Positions 42,922-51,202 are shown, counted from the stretch's first letter. The stretch is 64,000 nucleotides of DNA from Bacillota bacterium (GCA_017441925.1 JAFRUE010000002.1:1-64000), one strand, 5' to 3'. The notes: generated by a model from the sequence alone, not told the origin. Translations and numbers: made by a program.

Positions 42922-43475
42922 TGACCGTCTCCGGGAAAACGCTCTTTGGCAGGCTGGATCTTATCGCGCGTCTGATCAGGGATACAGAGCCGGTCCCGGA
43001 GGACAGTCTGATCATGATGGAAGAGCTTCGAATCATTCTCGACTATGCAGGCAGACAGTCCGCAGCACTTACAGAATTCACGGAAGCTGCCCTTCGCCTT
43101 GACAATTACCGTTATTACGATATTATGTTATTTAAGGTGCCGGAAAAGATCTGCCGTGCTTATCCGTCTTTTGACCGGTTCTTAAACCGTGTCCTCGCAA
43201 ACGATATTCTGTTTCGCGGGTTCCCTTCGGGCGATCCGAAAATTACACCCGCCCGGAGTTTCCGTGTGTTTTACCGCATGGTCTATGCCCTGCTGATGCT
43301 CGTAAGCGCAAATCTGGACCGACTGGCCGCGGCGGGAACGGACGGACTGATCGCGCTTTTTGTAGAATATTTCCGTCTGGTGGAACTGACCGATTTTGAC
43401 ACGGCGGTCCTTGCTCTGATTGGGGACGGAGACAACGGAAACGATAACGGCACCGACAACAATACTGCTGCTTAA
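42918..43475 (+). CDS. FliB-like protein, C-terminal part of a split gene
   Basis: A 185-residue helical protein overlapping the previous stop by 4 nt (ATGATG...). Segments such as FGRLDLIARLIRD, ELRIILDYAG and FRVFYRMVYALLMLVSANL resemble the alpha-helical C-terminal half of FliB-like proteins. It has an Asp/Asn-rich tail. Either a frameshift split one gene or the two halves are now translated separately by coupling. No flagellar genes are in the window. Confidence 0.6.
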   Translation: MMTVSGKTLFGRLDLIARLIRDTEPVPEDSLIMMEELRIILDYAGRQSAALTEFTEAALRLDNYRYYDIMLFKVPEKICRAYPSFDRFLNRVLANDILFRGFPSGDPKITPARSFRVFYRMVYALLMLVSANLDRLAAAGTDGLIALFVEYFRLVELTDFDTAVLALIGDGDNGNDNGTDNNTAA

Positions 43476-43508
43476 GTCCGTAAAATATACAACTCAGGAG
43501 GAATCATT

Positions 43509-44066
43509 ATGAGAAAGAATCTTGGAAACAAGCCGCTGATTTATCCGCAGCCTGTCCTTGTGATCGGGACCTATGACGAAGCCGGGAATCCGGATGCCAT
43601 GACGGCTGCCTGGGGCAGCGTCGGCGATGACACGCAGGTATTTCTGTGTCTCAGCAAAGAGCATAAAACAACGGAGAATATTCTGAAAAGCGGCTGTTTT
43701 ACAGTCAGTATCGGCACACTTGACACACTTGCCGCCTGTGACTACGTCGGAATCGATTCCGCCAACAAGGTGCCCGATAAGATCAGAAAGGCAGGGCTCA
43801 CGCCGGTACATTCCGAAGAAGTCAATGCGCCTTATTTTGAAGAGCTGCCGCTTGCGCTCTCCTGCACATTGATCTCCTATGAGCCGGAGCACTGTCACCT
43901 ATTTGGCGAGATCGTCGGCACAAGTGTTGATGAAAAGATCCTGACCGACGGCAAGATCGATCCGGCCAAGCTGCAGGCGATCGCTTTCGGAATCGGCGAC
44001 AACAGCTATCTGCTGGCGGCTGAGAAGGTCGGGGACGCTTTCCGCGCCGGGCTTTCGCTTCGCTGA
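43509..44066 (+). CDS. Flavin reductase-like FMN-binding protein (flavoredoxin type)
   Basis: A 185-residue split-barrel protein starting MRKNLGNKPLIYPQPVLVIGTYDEAGNPDAMTAAW, typical of flavoredoxin/flavin reductase-like proteins that bind FMN and transfer electrons. CGEIVG-type end (LFGEIVGTSVDEKIL) is also normal. AGGAGG precedes the ATG. A second, different member is at 63033. Partner and substrate are unknown. Confidence 0.88.
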   Translation: MRKNLGNKPLIYPQPVLVIGTYDEAGNPDAMTAAWGSVGDDTQVFLCLSKEHKTTENILKSGCFTVSIGTLDTLAACDYVGIDSANKVPDKIRKAGLTPVHSEEVNAPYFEELPLALSCTLISYEPEHCHLFGEIVGTSVDEKILTDGKIDPAKLQAIAFGIGDNSYLLAAEKVGDAFRAGLSLR

Positions 44067-44090
44067 AACCGCGGTGGCCAGGGAACAGCT

Positions 44091-44579
44091 ATGATCCGCA
44101 TTCGGCCCTATAAAGATTCAGATGAGGCGGCCATCCTGAGCTGGTGCAGAGATGAGGATGAGTATTACAGGTGGACGGCCGGCATTCTGGGCAGGTATCC
44201 GGCCACAAGAGAACAGTTCCGTGAGACCGGCAAACTGATGCGTTTTACGGCACTGGACGATAAAGAACCGGCAGGCTTTTTCACGGTCAGGAATCCGAAA
44301 GCCACCCTTGACGAGCTGCGTTTCGGATTCGTTATCGTCGACCCGGCTAAGCGCGGCAAAGGCGTCGGCCGGGCGATGCTGCGGCAGGGACTTGAATATG
44401 CCTTCCGGATCTATCAAGCGGAACGCGTCACGCTCAGCGTGTTTGAGGCGAATCTCCCCGCGCGCGCCTGTTATGCATCAGCCGGTTTCCGTCAGACCGG
44501 TCTGAAAGAAGTCTATTTCGTGAAAGGTGAAGCGCAGACAGCCATCGAAATGGAATGCCTGCGGTCAGAGTTTATGTAA
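44091..44579 (+). CDS. GNAT-family N-acetyltransferase
   Basis: A 162-residue GNAT protein. The acetyl-CoA loop is RGKGVGRAML (motif A, about 87-96), preceded by the strand ELRFGFVIVDP and followed by VTLSVFEANLPARACYASAGF (motif B). The acetylated substrate could be a small molecule or protein terminus. It lies 24 nt after the flavin reductase gene and ends at a strong terminator. Confidence 0.9.
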   Translation: MIRIRPYKDSDEAAILSWCRDEDEYYRWTAGILGRYPATREQFRETGKLMRFTALDDKEPAGFFTVRNPKATLDELRFGFVIVDPAKRGKGVGRAMLRQGLEYAFRIYQAERVTLSVFEANLPARACYASAGFRQTGLKEVYFVKGEAQTAIEMECLRSEFM

Positions 44580-44605
44580 GTATACAGCAGCCGTGACACA
44601 CAGAT

Positions 44606-44649
44606 AAGGCTTGTGAAAAAACGTAAAACCGCTTTCACAAGCCTTTTTA
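44606..44649 (+). terminator. Terminator after the GNAT gene
   Basis: AAGGCTTGTGAAA and TTTCACAAGCCTT pair, followed by a T-run. Confidence 0.9.
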
Positions 44650-44685
44650 TGTACTCTGGTCATTTCGACAGAAACAGCAAACTTT

Positions 44686-44703
44686 CCCCCCCCCCCAAAA
44701 AAA
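44686..44703. repeat. Homopolymer tract C11-A7
   Basis: Eleven consecutive C (44686-44696) run into seven A (44697-44703), 24 nt before the -35 box of the padR promoter. Confidence 0.9.
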
Positions 44704-44726
44704 TTAGAAAAATTACATAATATATG

Positions 44727-44755
44727 TTGACAGCCGACATATGTCGTGTTATGAT
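44727..44755 (+). promoter_or_regulatory. Promoter of the padR-DUF2812 operon
   Basis: TTGACA (44727-44732) and TATGAT (44750-44755) are separated by 17 nt. The spacer contains the palindrome CGACATATGTCG. Confidence 0.8.
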
Positions 44756-44805
44756 ATAGTCGTCAGACGACATATCATGATATGACATATCAGGAGGTGA
44801 CATAT
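44735..44805. promoter_or_regulatory. Cluster of GACATAT operator motifs (likely PadR autoregulation)
   Basis: GACATAT occurs at 44736, 44769, 44784 and 44799; the last three are exactly 15 bp apart and the last overlaps the start codon region. CGACATATGTCG (44735-44746) and ATATCATGATAT (44772-44783) are perfect palindromes, and ATATGTCGT (44739) is inverted as ACGACATAT (44767). PadR proteins bind ATGT/ACAT-type inverted repeats, so self-repression is likely. Confidence 0.75.
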
Positions 44806-45117
44806 ATGAAGCGAATTGAACCACTGTCGGAAAGTTATTATTACATCCTGCTCTGCCTGGCTAAAGGCGCCAATCACGGCTACGGCATCATGCAGATGAC
44901 AGAGAAGCTCTCCGGCGGTGACGTTAAGATCGGCTCCGGCACTATGTACGGAGCGACAGGCAACATGATGAAAAAAGGATGGATCCGCGAGATCATGTCC
45001 GATGAGCCGGGACTGGAACGCCGCCGGCTGTATCAGCTGACAGACTCAGGCCGCAAGGCTCTGAGAGCGGAGATCAACAGACTTCAGCGTATGCTGGAAA
45101 ACGCAGAGGGGGTGTAA
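44806..45117 (+). CDS. PadR-family transcriptional regulator
   Basis: The start is ATG 44806, 8 nt after AGGAGG; the frame from 44782 starts inside the operator cluster. The 103-residue winged-helix protein has YYILLCLAKGANHGYGIMQMTEKLSGG, GSGTMYGATGNMMKKGWI and RRRLYQLTDSGRKAL, the classic short PadR-s2 form. It probably represses its own operon and responds to an unknown, perhaps lipophilic, ligand. The DUF2812 gene follows after 3 nt. Confidence 0.93.
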   Translation: MKRIEPLSESYYYILLCLAKGANHGYGIMQMTEKLSGGDVKIGSGTMYGATGNMMKKGWIREIMSDEPGLERRRLYQLTDSGRKALRAEINRLQRMLENAEGV

Positions 45118-45120
45118 CAT

Positions 45121-46026
45121 ATGTCCAGTAATTACAAGACTTCCTTCAAGGCTTACACAGCCTGGAATTATGAAAGAGAGATTGAAGACCTGAATAAGGC
45201 TTCCGAAAAAAGCTGGCAGCTTGTCAAAGGAGGCTGCTTCCACAGCCGTTTCGTGAAAAATCCGGACGTCCATTACCGCTATCAGCTGGATTTCGGCAGG
45301 ATCGAAGATATGGGCCGGTACATCGAGACGTTCCGCGAACAGGGATGGGAGTATATCAATTCCACTTTCAACGGCTGGCATTATTTCCGCAAACTCTACG
45401 ATCCGTCCCAGCCGGAAGAATCCTATGAGATCTTCACCGACCGTGAATCTCTGCACGAGATGAATAACCGCTGGGCGCGTTTGGCGCTGATCCTCGGCAT
45501 TATCCTCGCCGCGTTCGCCGTATTCTATGCGGTCCGTTCTTTCACTCATCTGACGATTCCTTCGCTGATCCGCTTCTTCATGTTTCTTATCGAGAGTGCT
45601 CTCCTGCTGCGCGGATGGTTCATCATGCGGAATCCTGAGTCAAGCCGCAACCGCCGAGGCGACGGAGCAATATTCGCGATCTTTCTGTCGGTTATCATTC
45701 TGGGAGCCGGAATCAGTATCATTCTGGAAGGACAGCGGCCGCATATGTGGACCACTCAGCAGGCTTCATCCATCGATCAGCCGATTATCGATAACCGCTG
45801 GAATGATTTCGATGTGAAATATGCCGACAACTATTATCTGGATCTGAAACTCGAAGCCCCGGCTCCGATGACCTTCGAGATCGTAAATGACGCCGGCGAA
45901 GCCGTTTTCACACAAACAGCAACAGCTTTTGACGAAAAGAACATCCGTCTGAAGCTCCCGAGAGGTCATTATCAGTTCTCTATATCCTGCACTACGGGAT
46001 ACTACGTATACTGCGACCTGGATTAA
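45121..46026 (+). CDS. DUF2812 membrane protein
   Basis: A 301-residue protein. The first 125 residues are a DUF2812 domain (GGCFHSRFVKNPDVHYRYQLDF, EQGWEYINSTFNGWHYFRK). Three or so transmembrane helices follow between about 120 and 205, then an extracytoplasmic-looking beta-rich C-terminal domain of about 90 residues. DUF2812 proteins are commonly coded directly after a PadR regulator; they may sense or counter membrane stress, but no function is proven. Confidence 0.88.
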   Translation: MSSNYKTSFKAYTAWNYEREIEDLNKASEKSWQLVKGGCFHSRFVKNPDVHYRYQLDFGRIEDMGRYIETFREQGWEYINSTFNGWHYFRKLYDPSQPEESYEIFTDRESLHEMNNRWARLALILGIILAAFAVFYAVRSFTHLTIPSLIRFFMFLIESALLLRGWFIMRNPESSRNRRGDGAIFAIFLSVIILGAGISIILEGQRPHMWTTQQASSIDQPIIDNRWNDFDVKYADNYYLDLKLEAPAPMTFEIVNDAGEAVFTQTATAFDEKNIRLKLPRGHYQFSISCTTGYYVYCDLD

Positions 46027-46031
46027 AACAT

Positions 46032-46086
46032 AAAAAACACGTGCCGCCCCGGAAGACGATCTCTTCGGACGGCACGTGCTTTTTTT
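46032..46086. terminator. Bidirectional terminator between DUF2812 and the CDF gene
   Basis: CACGTGCCG and CGGCACGTG pair as arms of a hairpin, with an A-run on the left and TTTTTTT on the right. Confidence 0.88.
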
Positions 46087-47194
46087 ATTCTGAAACGTCG
46101 ATATCCGGCTGTACGAACAGCTTATAGTCCGGATACATTGTCTGCACTTCTTCACAGATCTCCTGCAGTGCTTCGTCCCTGTCGCATTCGAACGACAGCA
46201 CGACGTCAAAGCGCATCGTTTTCTGCTGCAGATCGACGTTGAAGCCGTGAAGCTGCAGGACGTAACTGTGCTCCATGACTTTTTCGATGACGTTCCTGCG
46301 CATGGTTCCGGCCTCGTCGTCACTCATATTGACAGCGTAGATCCCGACTCCGGTCAGGATCACGTGATGCTTGAGATAAACATTTGCCTGAACGCGGCGG
46401 TCCAGCGCGTCGATCTCGTTCGCCGTCAGAGTGTCCCTGACCTCCACGTGGACGGAACCGTAATTTCTGTCCGGTCCGTAATTGTAGAGGAAAAGATCAT
46501 AGGCGCCGAGCACTTCCGGATCTTCGCAGATCGTCTGCTTGATGGCGACCGTAAGCTCTTTGTCTGTCCTCGCACCGAGGATATCGTTCAATGTCTCGAT
46601 CATCATCTCGATGCCTGCCTTGATGATAAAAGCCGCGATCAGGACGCCGACATACGCCTCTACGCTGATTCCCGTGATCAGGAAGAAGACCGCGGCGGCA
46701 AGGACCGAGGCAGACAAAATCGCGTCGAAGCTCGCGTCTGATCCGGATGCGATGAGCGCCTGGCTGTCAACGTCCTCGCCTTTTTTCTTGACGTAACGAC
46801 CGAGCAAGAGCTTCACGATGACAGCCGCCGCAATGATGATCAGAGACACTGCCGAATAGTCCGCCGCCTCCGGGTGGATGATTTTCTTGACCGATTCGAC
46901 CAGGGAAGTGATACCGGCGTACAGGACCAGACCCGCGACGATCATGGCTGTCAGATACTCGATCCGGCCGTGTCCGAGGGGATGCTTCTTGTCCGGCTGC
47001 CGGCTTGCGAGCTTGGTCCCGATGATCGTAATGACGGATGAAAGCGCATCGCTGAGGTTGTTGACCGCGTCCAGAACGACCGCGATGGAGCGGGAAATCA
47101 GCCCGACCGCCGCCTTAAAAGCCGCCAGTGCTATATTGGCCACTATGCCGATTATACTGGTCTTAACAATGATTTTTTCTCTCTGTTCTGCCAT
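46085..47194 (-). CDS. Cation diffusion facilitator exporter (Mn-type signature)
   Basis: A 369-residue CDF transporter with six predicted membrane helices and a C-terminal cytoplasmic domain, here longer than average. The TM2 site reads NNLSD (NxxxD) and the TM5 site DASFD (DxxxD), not the HxxxD of zinc exporters, a set associated with manganese-type CDFs. It would export divalent metal in exchange for protons. It lies 13 nt downstream of the larA-like gene and likely shares its transcript. Confidence 0.88.
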   Translation of the reverse strand: MAEQREKIIVKTSIIGIVANIALAAFKAAVGLISRSIAVVLDAVNNLSDALSSVITIIGTKLASRQPDKKHPLGHGRIEYLTAMIVAGLVLYAGITSLVESVKKIIHPEAADYSAVSLIIIAAAVIVKLLLGRYVKKKGEDVDSQALIASGSDASFDAILSASVLAAAVFFLITGISVEAYVGVLIAAFIIKAGIEMMIETLNDILGARTDKELTVAIKQTICEDPEVLGAYDLFLYNYGPDRNYGSVHVEVRDTLTANEIDALDRRVQANVYLKHHVILTGVGIYAVNMSDDEAGTMRRNVIEKVMEHSYVLQLHGFNVDLQQKTMRFDVVLSFECDRDEALQEICEEVQTMYPDYKLFVQPDIDVSE

Positions 47195-47207
47195 ATGAAT
47201 CTCTCCT

Positions 47208-48515
47208 TTAGTCCGTAACGATCACGGAAATCCCGTTCGGAATAACTGTGATCTTCTGCTCCTGCGTGTCCCGGCAGCCGCTGTCCGCGGCCATCCGGCG
47301 GGCCATCTGCAAGGCTTCCTGCAGATTCGCTGCGTAATGCATCTTCATCTCATGGATTGCCTCAGCAAGCTCCGGCCGCGTGACCATAATGACCGGATGA
47401 TGGATCAGGATCCGCGCGAGGATCTGGACCTGCCACTGATCCTGGATCGTCTCGGCCTGCGGCACCTGCGAAATCTGCGCGAGGAGGCTCTGGGCGTCCC
47501 TGCAGTCCCGCAGCGCGCGGTAGAAGCTGTCTCCGCCGATCCCGTCCGCGCATTCGGCGCAGATAATGATCGGACCTCCGTCCCTTACGGTCGCCTCTGC
47601 GGCCGTCATGCTTTTAACGCACTGATAGACGTTCTGATCGAGCGGTGCCCCGCCGTTCGAAGTGATCCCGATGTCGGCGGGTATTGCCCGGGTGCGGAAA
47701 TACTGCAGCACCATCCCGCATCCGGCCTCATGCGCCGCAAAAGGGTCTCCTGCGTAAGCCGCGGCGACCCTCTGCCCCTCGTCCAGGACGACGTTGACGA
47801 TATAGGCAAGATGCGCCTGACGCGCCGCGCTGACCATATCGGTATGGATCGGATTATCCGCAAGGATCCCCGTCCTCGCGGCCGGATCGTTGATGAATTT
47901 CGCGCAGTGATTGCCGAAAACCGTCACTTTGTCGCAGATCCCGGGCAGCACGCTCTTGCGTCCACCGGAAAAACCGGCAAAGAAATGCGGTTCAATGAAG
48001 CCTTCTGCTATAAGCAAGTCCGTGTGGACAGCGGTCTTGTCAATGATCAGATCCGCGCCGGAAGGAAGCACACCGATTTTCTCGTTGCGGTCCGGGTCCG
48101 TCGCGTCATGCACCACGATCTTTTCATTCTGATAGATTTCCGTCCCCAACTTAGCCTCCAGCTCCGCGGCCGTCGTGCCGCGATGGCAGCCCGTCGCCAC
48201 AAGCAGCGTAATGTCGATGTCGGGGTTGCCCTCACGCAGCTCGGTAAGCATCGGCGGCAGGATCACCCTGCTCGGCACCGGCCTGGTATGATCGGAAATG
48301 ATGACGGTACATGTGCTTGCAGCCGCCGCAAGTTCTTTAAGTGCCGTGCCGCCGTACGGATGCGCCATCGCGTCCCGGACGATCTCAGCCTCGCCGCGGT
48401 CCGAACGGATCTCGTCGACCCGCGAAGTCAGTACGCCCTCGACCTGGCCGGCCGGAATCTCGAGCGGAAGTGTCCCTCGCCCATACGGTATATCAAAATG
48501 CAGCGTGTCTGTCAC
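47208..48515 (-). CDS. LarA-family nickel-pincer racemase/epimerase
   Basis: The start is GTG 48515, 9 nt after AAAGGA; the upstream ATG at 48587 has no ribosome-binding site and reads through the promoter. The 436-residue protein has the LarA motifs: SDHTRPVP (substrate Arg), LVATGCHRGTT (catalytic His), the second His region HDATDPD, and FFAGFSGGRKSVLPGI with the Lys that carries the pincer cofactor. LarA interconverts D- and L-lactate; many homologues racemise or epimerise other 2-hydroxy acids. No larB, larC or larE is in the window, so cofactor supply must be elsewhere. Confidence 0.88.
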   Translation of the reverse strand: MTDTLHFDIPYGRGTLPLEIPAGQVEGVLTSRVDEIRSDRGEAEIVRDAMAHPYGGTALKELAAAASTCTVIISDHTRPVPSRVILPPMLTELREGNPDIDITLLVATGCHRGTTAAELEAKLGTEIYQNEKIVVHDATDPDRNEKIGVLPSGADLIIDKTAVHTDLLIAEGFIEPHFFAGFSGGRKSVLPGICDKVTVFGNHCAKFINDPAARTGILADNPIHTDMVSAARQAHLAYIVNVVLDEGQRVAAAYAGDPFAAHEAGCGMVLQYFRTRAIPADIGITSNGGAPLDQNVYQCVKSMTAAEATVRDGGPIIICAECADGIGGDSFYRALRDCRDAQSLLAQISQVPQAETIQDQWQVQILARILIHHPVIMVTRPELAEAIHEMKMHYAANLQEALQMARRMAADSGCRDTQEQKITVIPNGISVIVTD

Positions 48516-48580
48516 ATGCCCACATCCTTTCTGCAAATCTATTGTTCTATTATACCACATTTTTATATAGCTGTACTCTT

Positions 48581-48634
48581 TTGGCACGCTTTTTCACAGA
48601 AAACATTCCCCGGGTCCACGGAAAAGCGTGCCAA
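48581..48634. repeat. 54-bp hairpin repeat, copy A
   Basis: TTGGCACGCTTTT (48581-48593) pairs perfectly with AAAAGCGTGCCAA (48622-48634), a 13-bp stem. The arms recur in copies B to E. It lies upstream of larA. Confidence 0.9.
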
Positions 48635-48674
48635 TTTTGAGAGGAGCCGCCCTGCACTGTGACTTTTCTCGCTT

Positions 48675-48728
48675 TTGGCACGCTTTTTTTGCAAAAAGCA
48701 CCGTCCAATCCGCGAGAAAGCGTGCCAA
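48675..48728. repeat. 54-bp hairpin repeat, copy B
   Basis: TTGGCACGCTTT (48675-48686) pairs with AAAGCGTGCCAA (48717-48728). It starts 94 bp after copy A and is again 54 bp long. The 3' flanks of A and B are related (AATTTTGA...CCCTGCA). Confidence 0.9.
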
Positions 48729-48752
48729 TTTTGACAAAGGCTTCCCTGCATC

Positions 48753-48784
48753 AAAAAAGCCCCGGAACCTCAGGCTCCGGGGCT
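48753..48784 (-). terminator. Terminator of the small membrane protein gene
   Basis: On the minus strand AGCCCCGGA and TCCGGGGCT form a 9-bp stem followed by TTTTTT. Confidence 0.9.
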
Positions 48785-48811
48785 CGCTGCACCTCACTGC
48801 GCCGCCGCGTG

Positions 48812-49117
48812 TTACTTCTCCAGCGACTTTTTGATTTCTTCGGTATTCTCGATCAACTGGCCGAGTCCGTATGTCATGAAGGATCCGATCCAGGACGCGA
48901 GCACGCCGACGACGATGATGACAATGCCGACAAAAATCGCAAACCCGCCTGAAATGACCACATGCTGACCGTACTGCTGTCCATACTGTGAAACGAATTC
49001 TGTCGCTCCCGCGCTGCCGAACATGACCATCACTCCGAACAGGACCGAGCAGATAATCCCGATCCAGCAGAGAATCTTGGCGAAAACTTTGATTTTGTGT
49101 CCGATATTCTTAAACAT
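48812..49117 (-). CDS. Small two-helix membrane protein
   Basis: A 101-residue protein starting MFKNIGHKIKVFAKILCWIG, with hydrophobic helices at about 12-34 and 54-80 and a polar C-terminal tail (ENTEEIKKSLEK). A Gln/Tyr-rich segment SQYGQQYGQHV separates the helices. Similar small proteins are common in gut Firmicutes; function is unknown. It lies 35 nt after the sugar isomerase gene in the same direction. Confidence 0.82.
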   Translation of the reverse strand: MFKNIGHKIKVFAKILCWIGIICSVLFGVMVMFGSAGATEFVSQYGQQYGQHVVISGGFAIFVGIVIIVVGVLASWIGSFMTYGLGQLIENTEEIKKSLEK

Positions 49118-49152
49118 GATGCATTCCTCCCGGTCTTCCGATACCGAAAAGC

Positions 49153-50070
49153 TTACAGGAACTGCTCGACGTACTTTTTGCTGTCCGTCAGGCTCGCGAG
49201 AATGCGTTCACGGGACTCTTCATAATCCCGGTCCTCGACCTCAATGCAGACATTCCCTTCATAGCCGATTGCTTTCAGCCCGGCGATGAATCTGCCCCAG
49301 TCGATGTCGCCGCGTCCGGGGATCTTAGGCGCCATATAATCCAGCGGATAAGCCATTACGCCGGCCTCGGCGAGTTTCTCCGGATACAGCTTGATGTCCT
49401 TGAAATGGACCTGGAACAGCTTGTCCTTGAACTCGGTGAGCGGTTTCATATAATCCATCATCTGCCATACGAAATGGGACGGATCATAATTCAGTCCGAA
49501 ATTCGCGTCCGGGATCATTTCATAGATCTTGCGCCAGATTACGGGTGTGGTCATGATATTCTGTCCGCCCGGCCACTGATCCGGTCCGAACAGCATGGGA
49601 CAATTCTCGATGCCGACCTTGACCCCGTGTTCAGCAGCAAATGCGAGCACCGGCGGCCAGTAAGCCTTGACCAGCTCCAGATTCTCTTCGACATTCTTCG
49701 TCTGATCGCGTCCGACAAAAGTCGTCACCATCCCGACACCGAGCTTCTCGCTCGCCAGGATCACGGCCTTAAGATGCGCCAGCACGGCCGCGCTCTTCTC
49801 CGGATCGGGATCGAGCGGATTCGGATAATAGGCAAGAGAATTGATTACGATATCCTTCTCCGCCGCGTAGTCCAGAATATGCCTTGCATACGCGTCGTCC
49901 TCAAGGACTCTCTCGCAGTCGATATGGGAAACGCCGGCATAGCGGCGTTCGGCTTTGCCCTGCGGCCAGCAGGCGACCTCAAGGCACTGGAAGCCCATAC
50001 CGTGCGCGATGTCGATCACTTCTTCATAGTTCCATCCGTCCAGAATCGATGTGATAAATCCAAGTTTCAT
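49153..50070 (-). CDS. Sugar phosphate isomerase/epimerase (AP endonuclease 2-type TIM barrel)
   Basis: The start is ATG 50070, 7 nt after GGAGG, giving 305 residues. The TIM-barrel metal site is visible: IENCP (Glu), NYDPSHFVWQ (Asp, His), VHFKDIK (His) and CIEVEDRD (Glu). Members of this family include xylose isomerase-like, inosose dehydratase and ketose 3-epimerase enzymes. It probably isomerises a free sugar or sugar phosphate; the substrate is not known. A strong promoter lies upstream, and it is not linked to other sugar genes. Confidence 0.9.
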   Translation of the reverse strand: MKLGFITSILDGWNYEEVIDIAHGMGFQCLEVACWPQGKAERRYAGVSHIDCERVLEDDAYARHILDYAAEKDIVINSLAYYPNPLDPDPEKSAAVLAHLKAVILASEKLGVGMVTTFVGRDQTKNVEENLELVKAYWPPVLAFAAEHGVKVGIENCPMLFGPDQWPGGQNIMTTPVIWRKIYEMIPDANFGLNYDPSHFVWQMMDYMKPLTEFKDKLFQVHFKDIKLYPEKLAEAGVMAYPLDYMAPKIPGRGDIDWGRFIAGLKAIGYEGNVCIEVEDRDYEESRERILASLTDSKKYVEQFL

Positions 50071-50113
50071 TTTTAATCCTCCCTGTGTAAACACGCACCA
50101 TCTTCATGGTCAC

Positions 50114-50142
50114 ATTGTAGACCTTTTTCCGATCATTGTCAA
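50114..50142 (-). promoter_or_regulatory. Promoter of the sugar isomerase gene
   Basis: On the minus strand TTGACA (50137-50142) and TACAAT (50114-50119) are separated by 17 nt. Confidence 0.8.
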
Positions 50143-50158
50143 GCCGGCCGGAAATCGC

Positions 50159-50461
50159 TCACATCGCGATCAGCACTGCCGCGACCGCGACGACTGCGAC
50201 CAGCAGCAGATTCGGCCAGAAGAAAGAAAGGATTACGGCAGCCGCCGTTCCGATCGCTGCGGCCAGCACGTTCCCGGTGCAGGTGAAGACCGCCGGGAAG
50301 ATCATCGCCGACAACACTCCATACGGCAGATAATACAGGAGCGACAGCAGGAAACGGCTTTTAAGCCTGCGCCTCACCAGTGCGATCGGAAGCGCACGGA
50401 TCAGATATGTCACACCGCTCATGACCAGGATCCCGGCCAGCATATATCCGGTATCCATCAC
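50159..50461 (-). CDS. azlD: AzlD-family branched-chain amino acid transport subunit
   Basis: A 100-residue membrane protein with three hydrophobic helices, matching AzlD (VTYLIRALPIALVRRRLKS, YYLPYGVLSAMIFPAVF). With AzlC it exports branched-chain amino acids or analogues. Its start overlaps the azlC stop by 4 nt. Confidence 0.92.
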   Translation of the reverse strand: MMDTGYMLAGILVMSGVTYLIRALPIALVRRRLKSRFLLSLLYYLPYGVLSAMIFPAVFTCTGNVLAAAIGTAAAVILSFFWPNLLLVAVVAVAAVLIAM

Positions 50462-51159
50462 GCGTCCTCCTTTCTGGGGAAAAGGAGCGCTCCCAGCGCG
50501 GACGCAGTAACGCCTGCGATAATAATGATCCAGCCGTCGCCGATAGGTTTCCCCGGCAGATAGGTCAGCAGACAGGAGAGCCCCGCTGCCGTGAGAACCA
50601 CCAGAAGCACCGACATGCTCTTGCGCGCAGCCGGAATGATGATCGCGATATACATGGCATAGATTGCGATATTCATTGCGGCGATCAGTGTGCCGGTGAA
50701 AAGATTCCCGGCGGCTTCTCCGATAACGGTCCCGCCTGTCCAGCCGACGACAGGCAGCAGTATCAGTCCCATCATATAGGAAAAAGTCAGCGGGCGGACC
50801 TGTGTCGAAGCCACTGCAAAAACTTCATCCGTGTTGCCGAAAGCGATCAGGAGCCGTTTCCACATCGGCATGTCTTCGGGGAGTTTCTGCGTCAGGGAAA
50901 GGGACATCAGCATGTAGCGGGCATTGATGACCGCGATCGCGCAGATCATCTCGATCAGTCCGCCGCCGATGGCGAGCAGGTTGATTCCGACCAGATCACC
51001 GGTGCCTGTCATGGAGATGCCCGCAAAAAGAGCCGCGCCCCAGAGCGGCATGCCTTTACCGGCCGCCATGATCCCCAGCGCGATGCTTACGGACAGATAT
51101 CCGAGTCCGATCGGGAGTCCGTCCCGGACTCCACGGTTAAAAGTCAGCTGCTGCGGCAT
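50458..51159 (-). CDS. azlC: AzlC-family branched-chain amino acid permease
   Basis: A 233-residue membrane protein with about six to seven helices and family blocks GLPIGLGYLSVSIALGIMA and FGNTDEVFAVAST. It is the large subunit of the AzlCD exporter of leucine, isoleucine and valine. It lies 43 nt downstream of a MATE transporter gene; no regulator (AzlB/Lrp) is next to it. Confidence 0.93.
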   Translation of the reverse strand: MPQQLTFNRGVRDGLPIGLGYLSVSIALGIMAAGKGMPLWGAALFAGISMTGTGDLVGINLLAIGGGLIEMICAIAVINARYMLMSLSLTQKLPEDMPMWKRLLIAFGNTDEVFAVASTQVRPLTFSYMMGLILLPVVGWTGGTVIGEAAGNLFTGTLIAAMNIAIYAMYIAIIIPAARKSMSVLLVVLTAAGLSCLLTYLPGKPIGDGWIIIIAGVTASALGALLFPRKEDA

Positions 51160-51202
51160 CCGTTACGCCTCCTTTCTATGCTCCTGACTGTCTGATTGTT
51201 TT

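Noticed and set aside
48563..48834. Short open frames on both strands over hairpin copies A and B
   Set aside because: They are translations of the palindromic repeat; repeated peptide pieces come from the DNA repeat, not from a gene.
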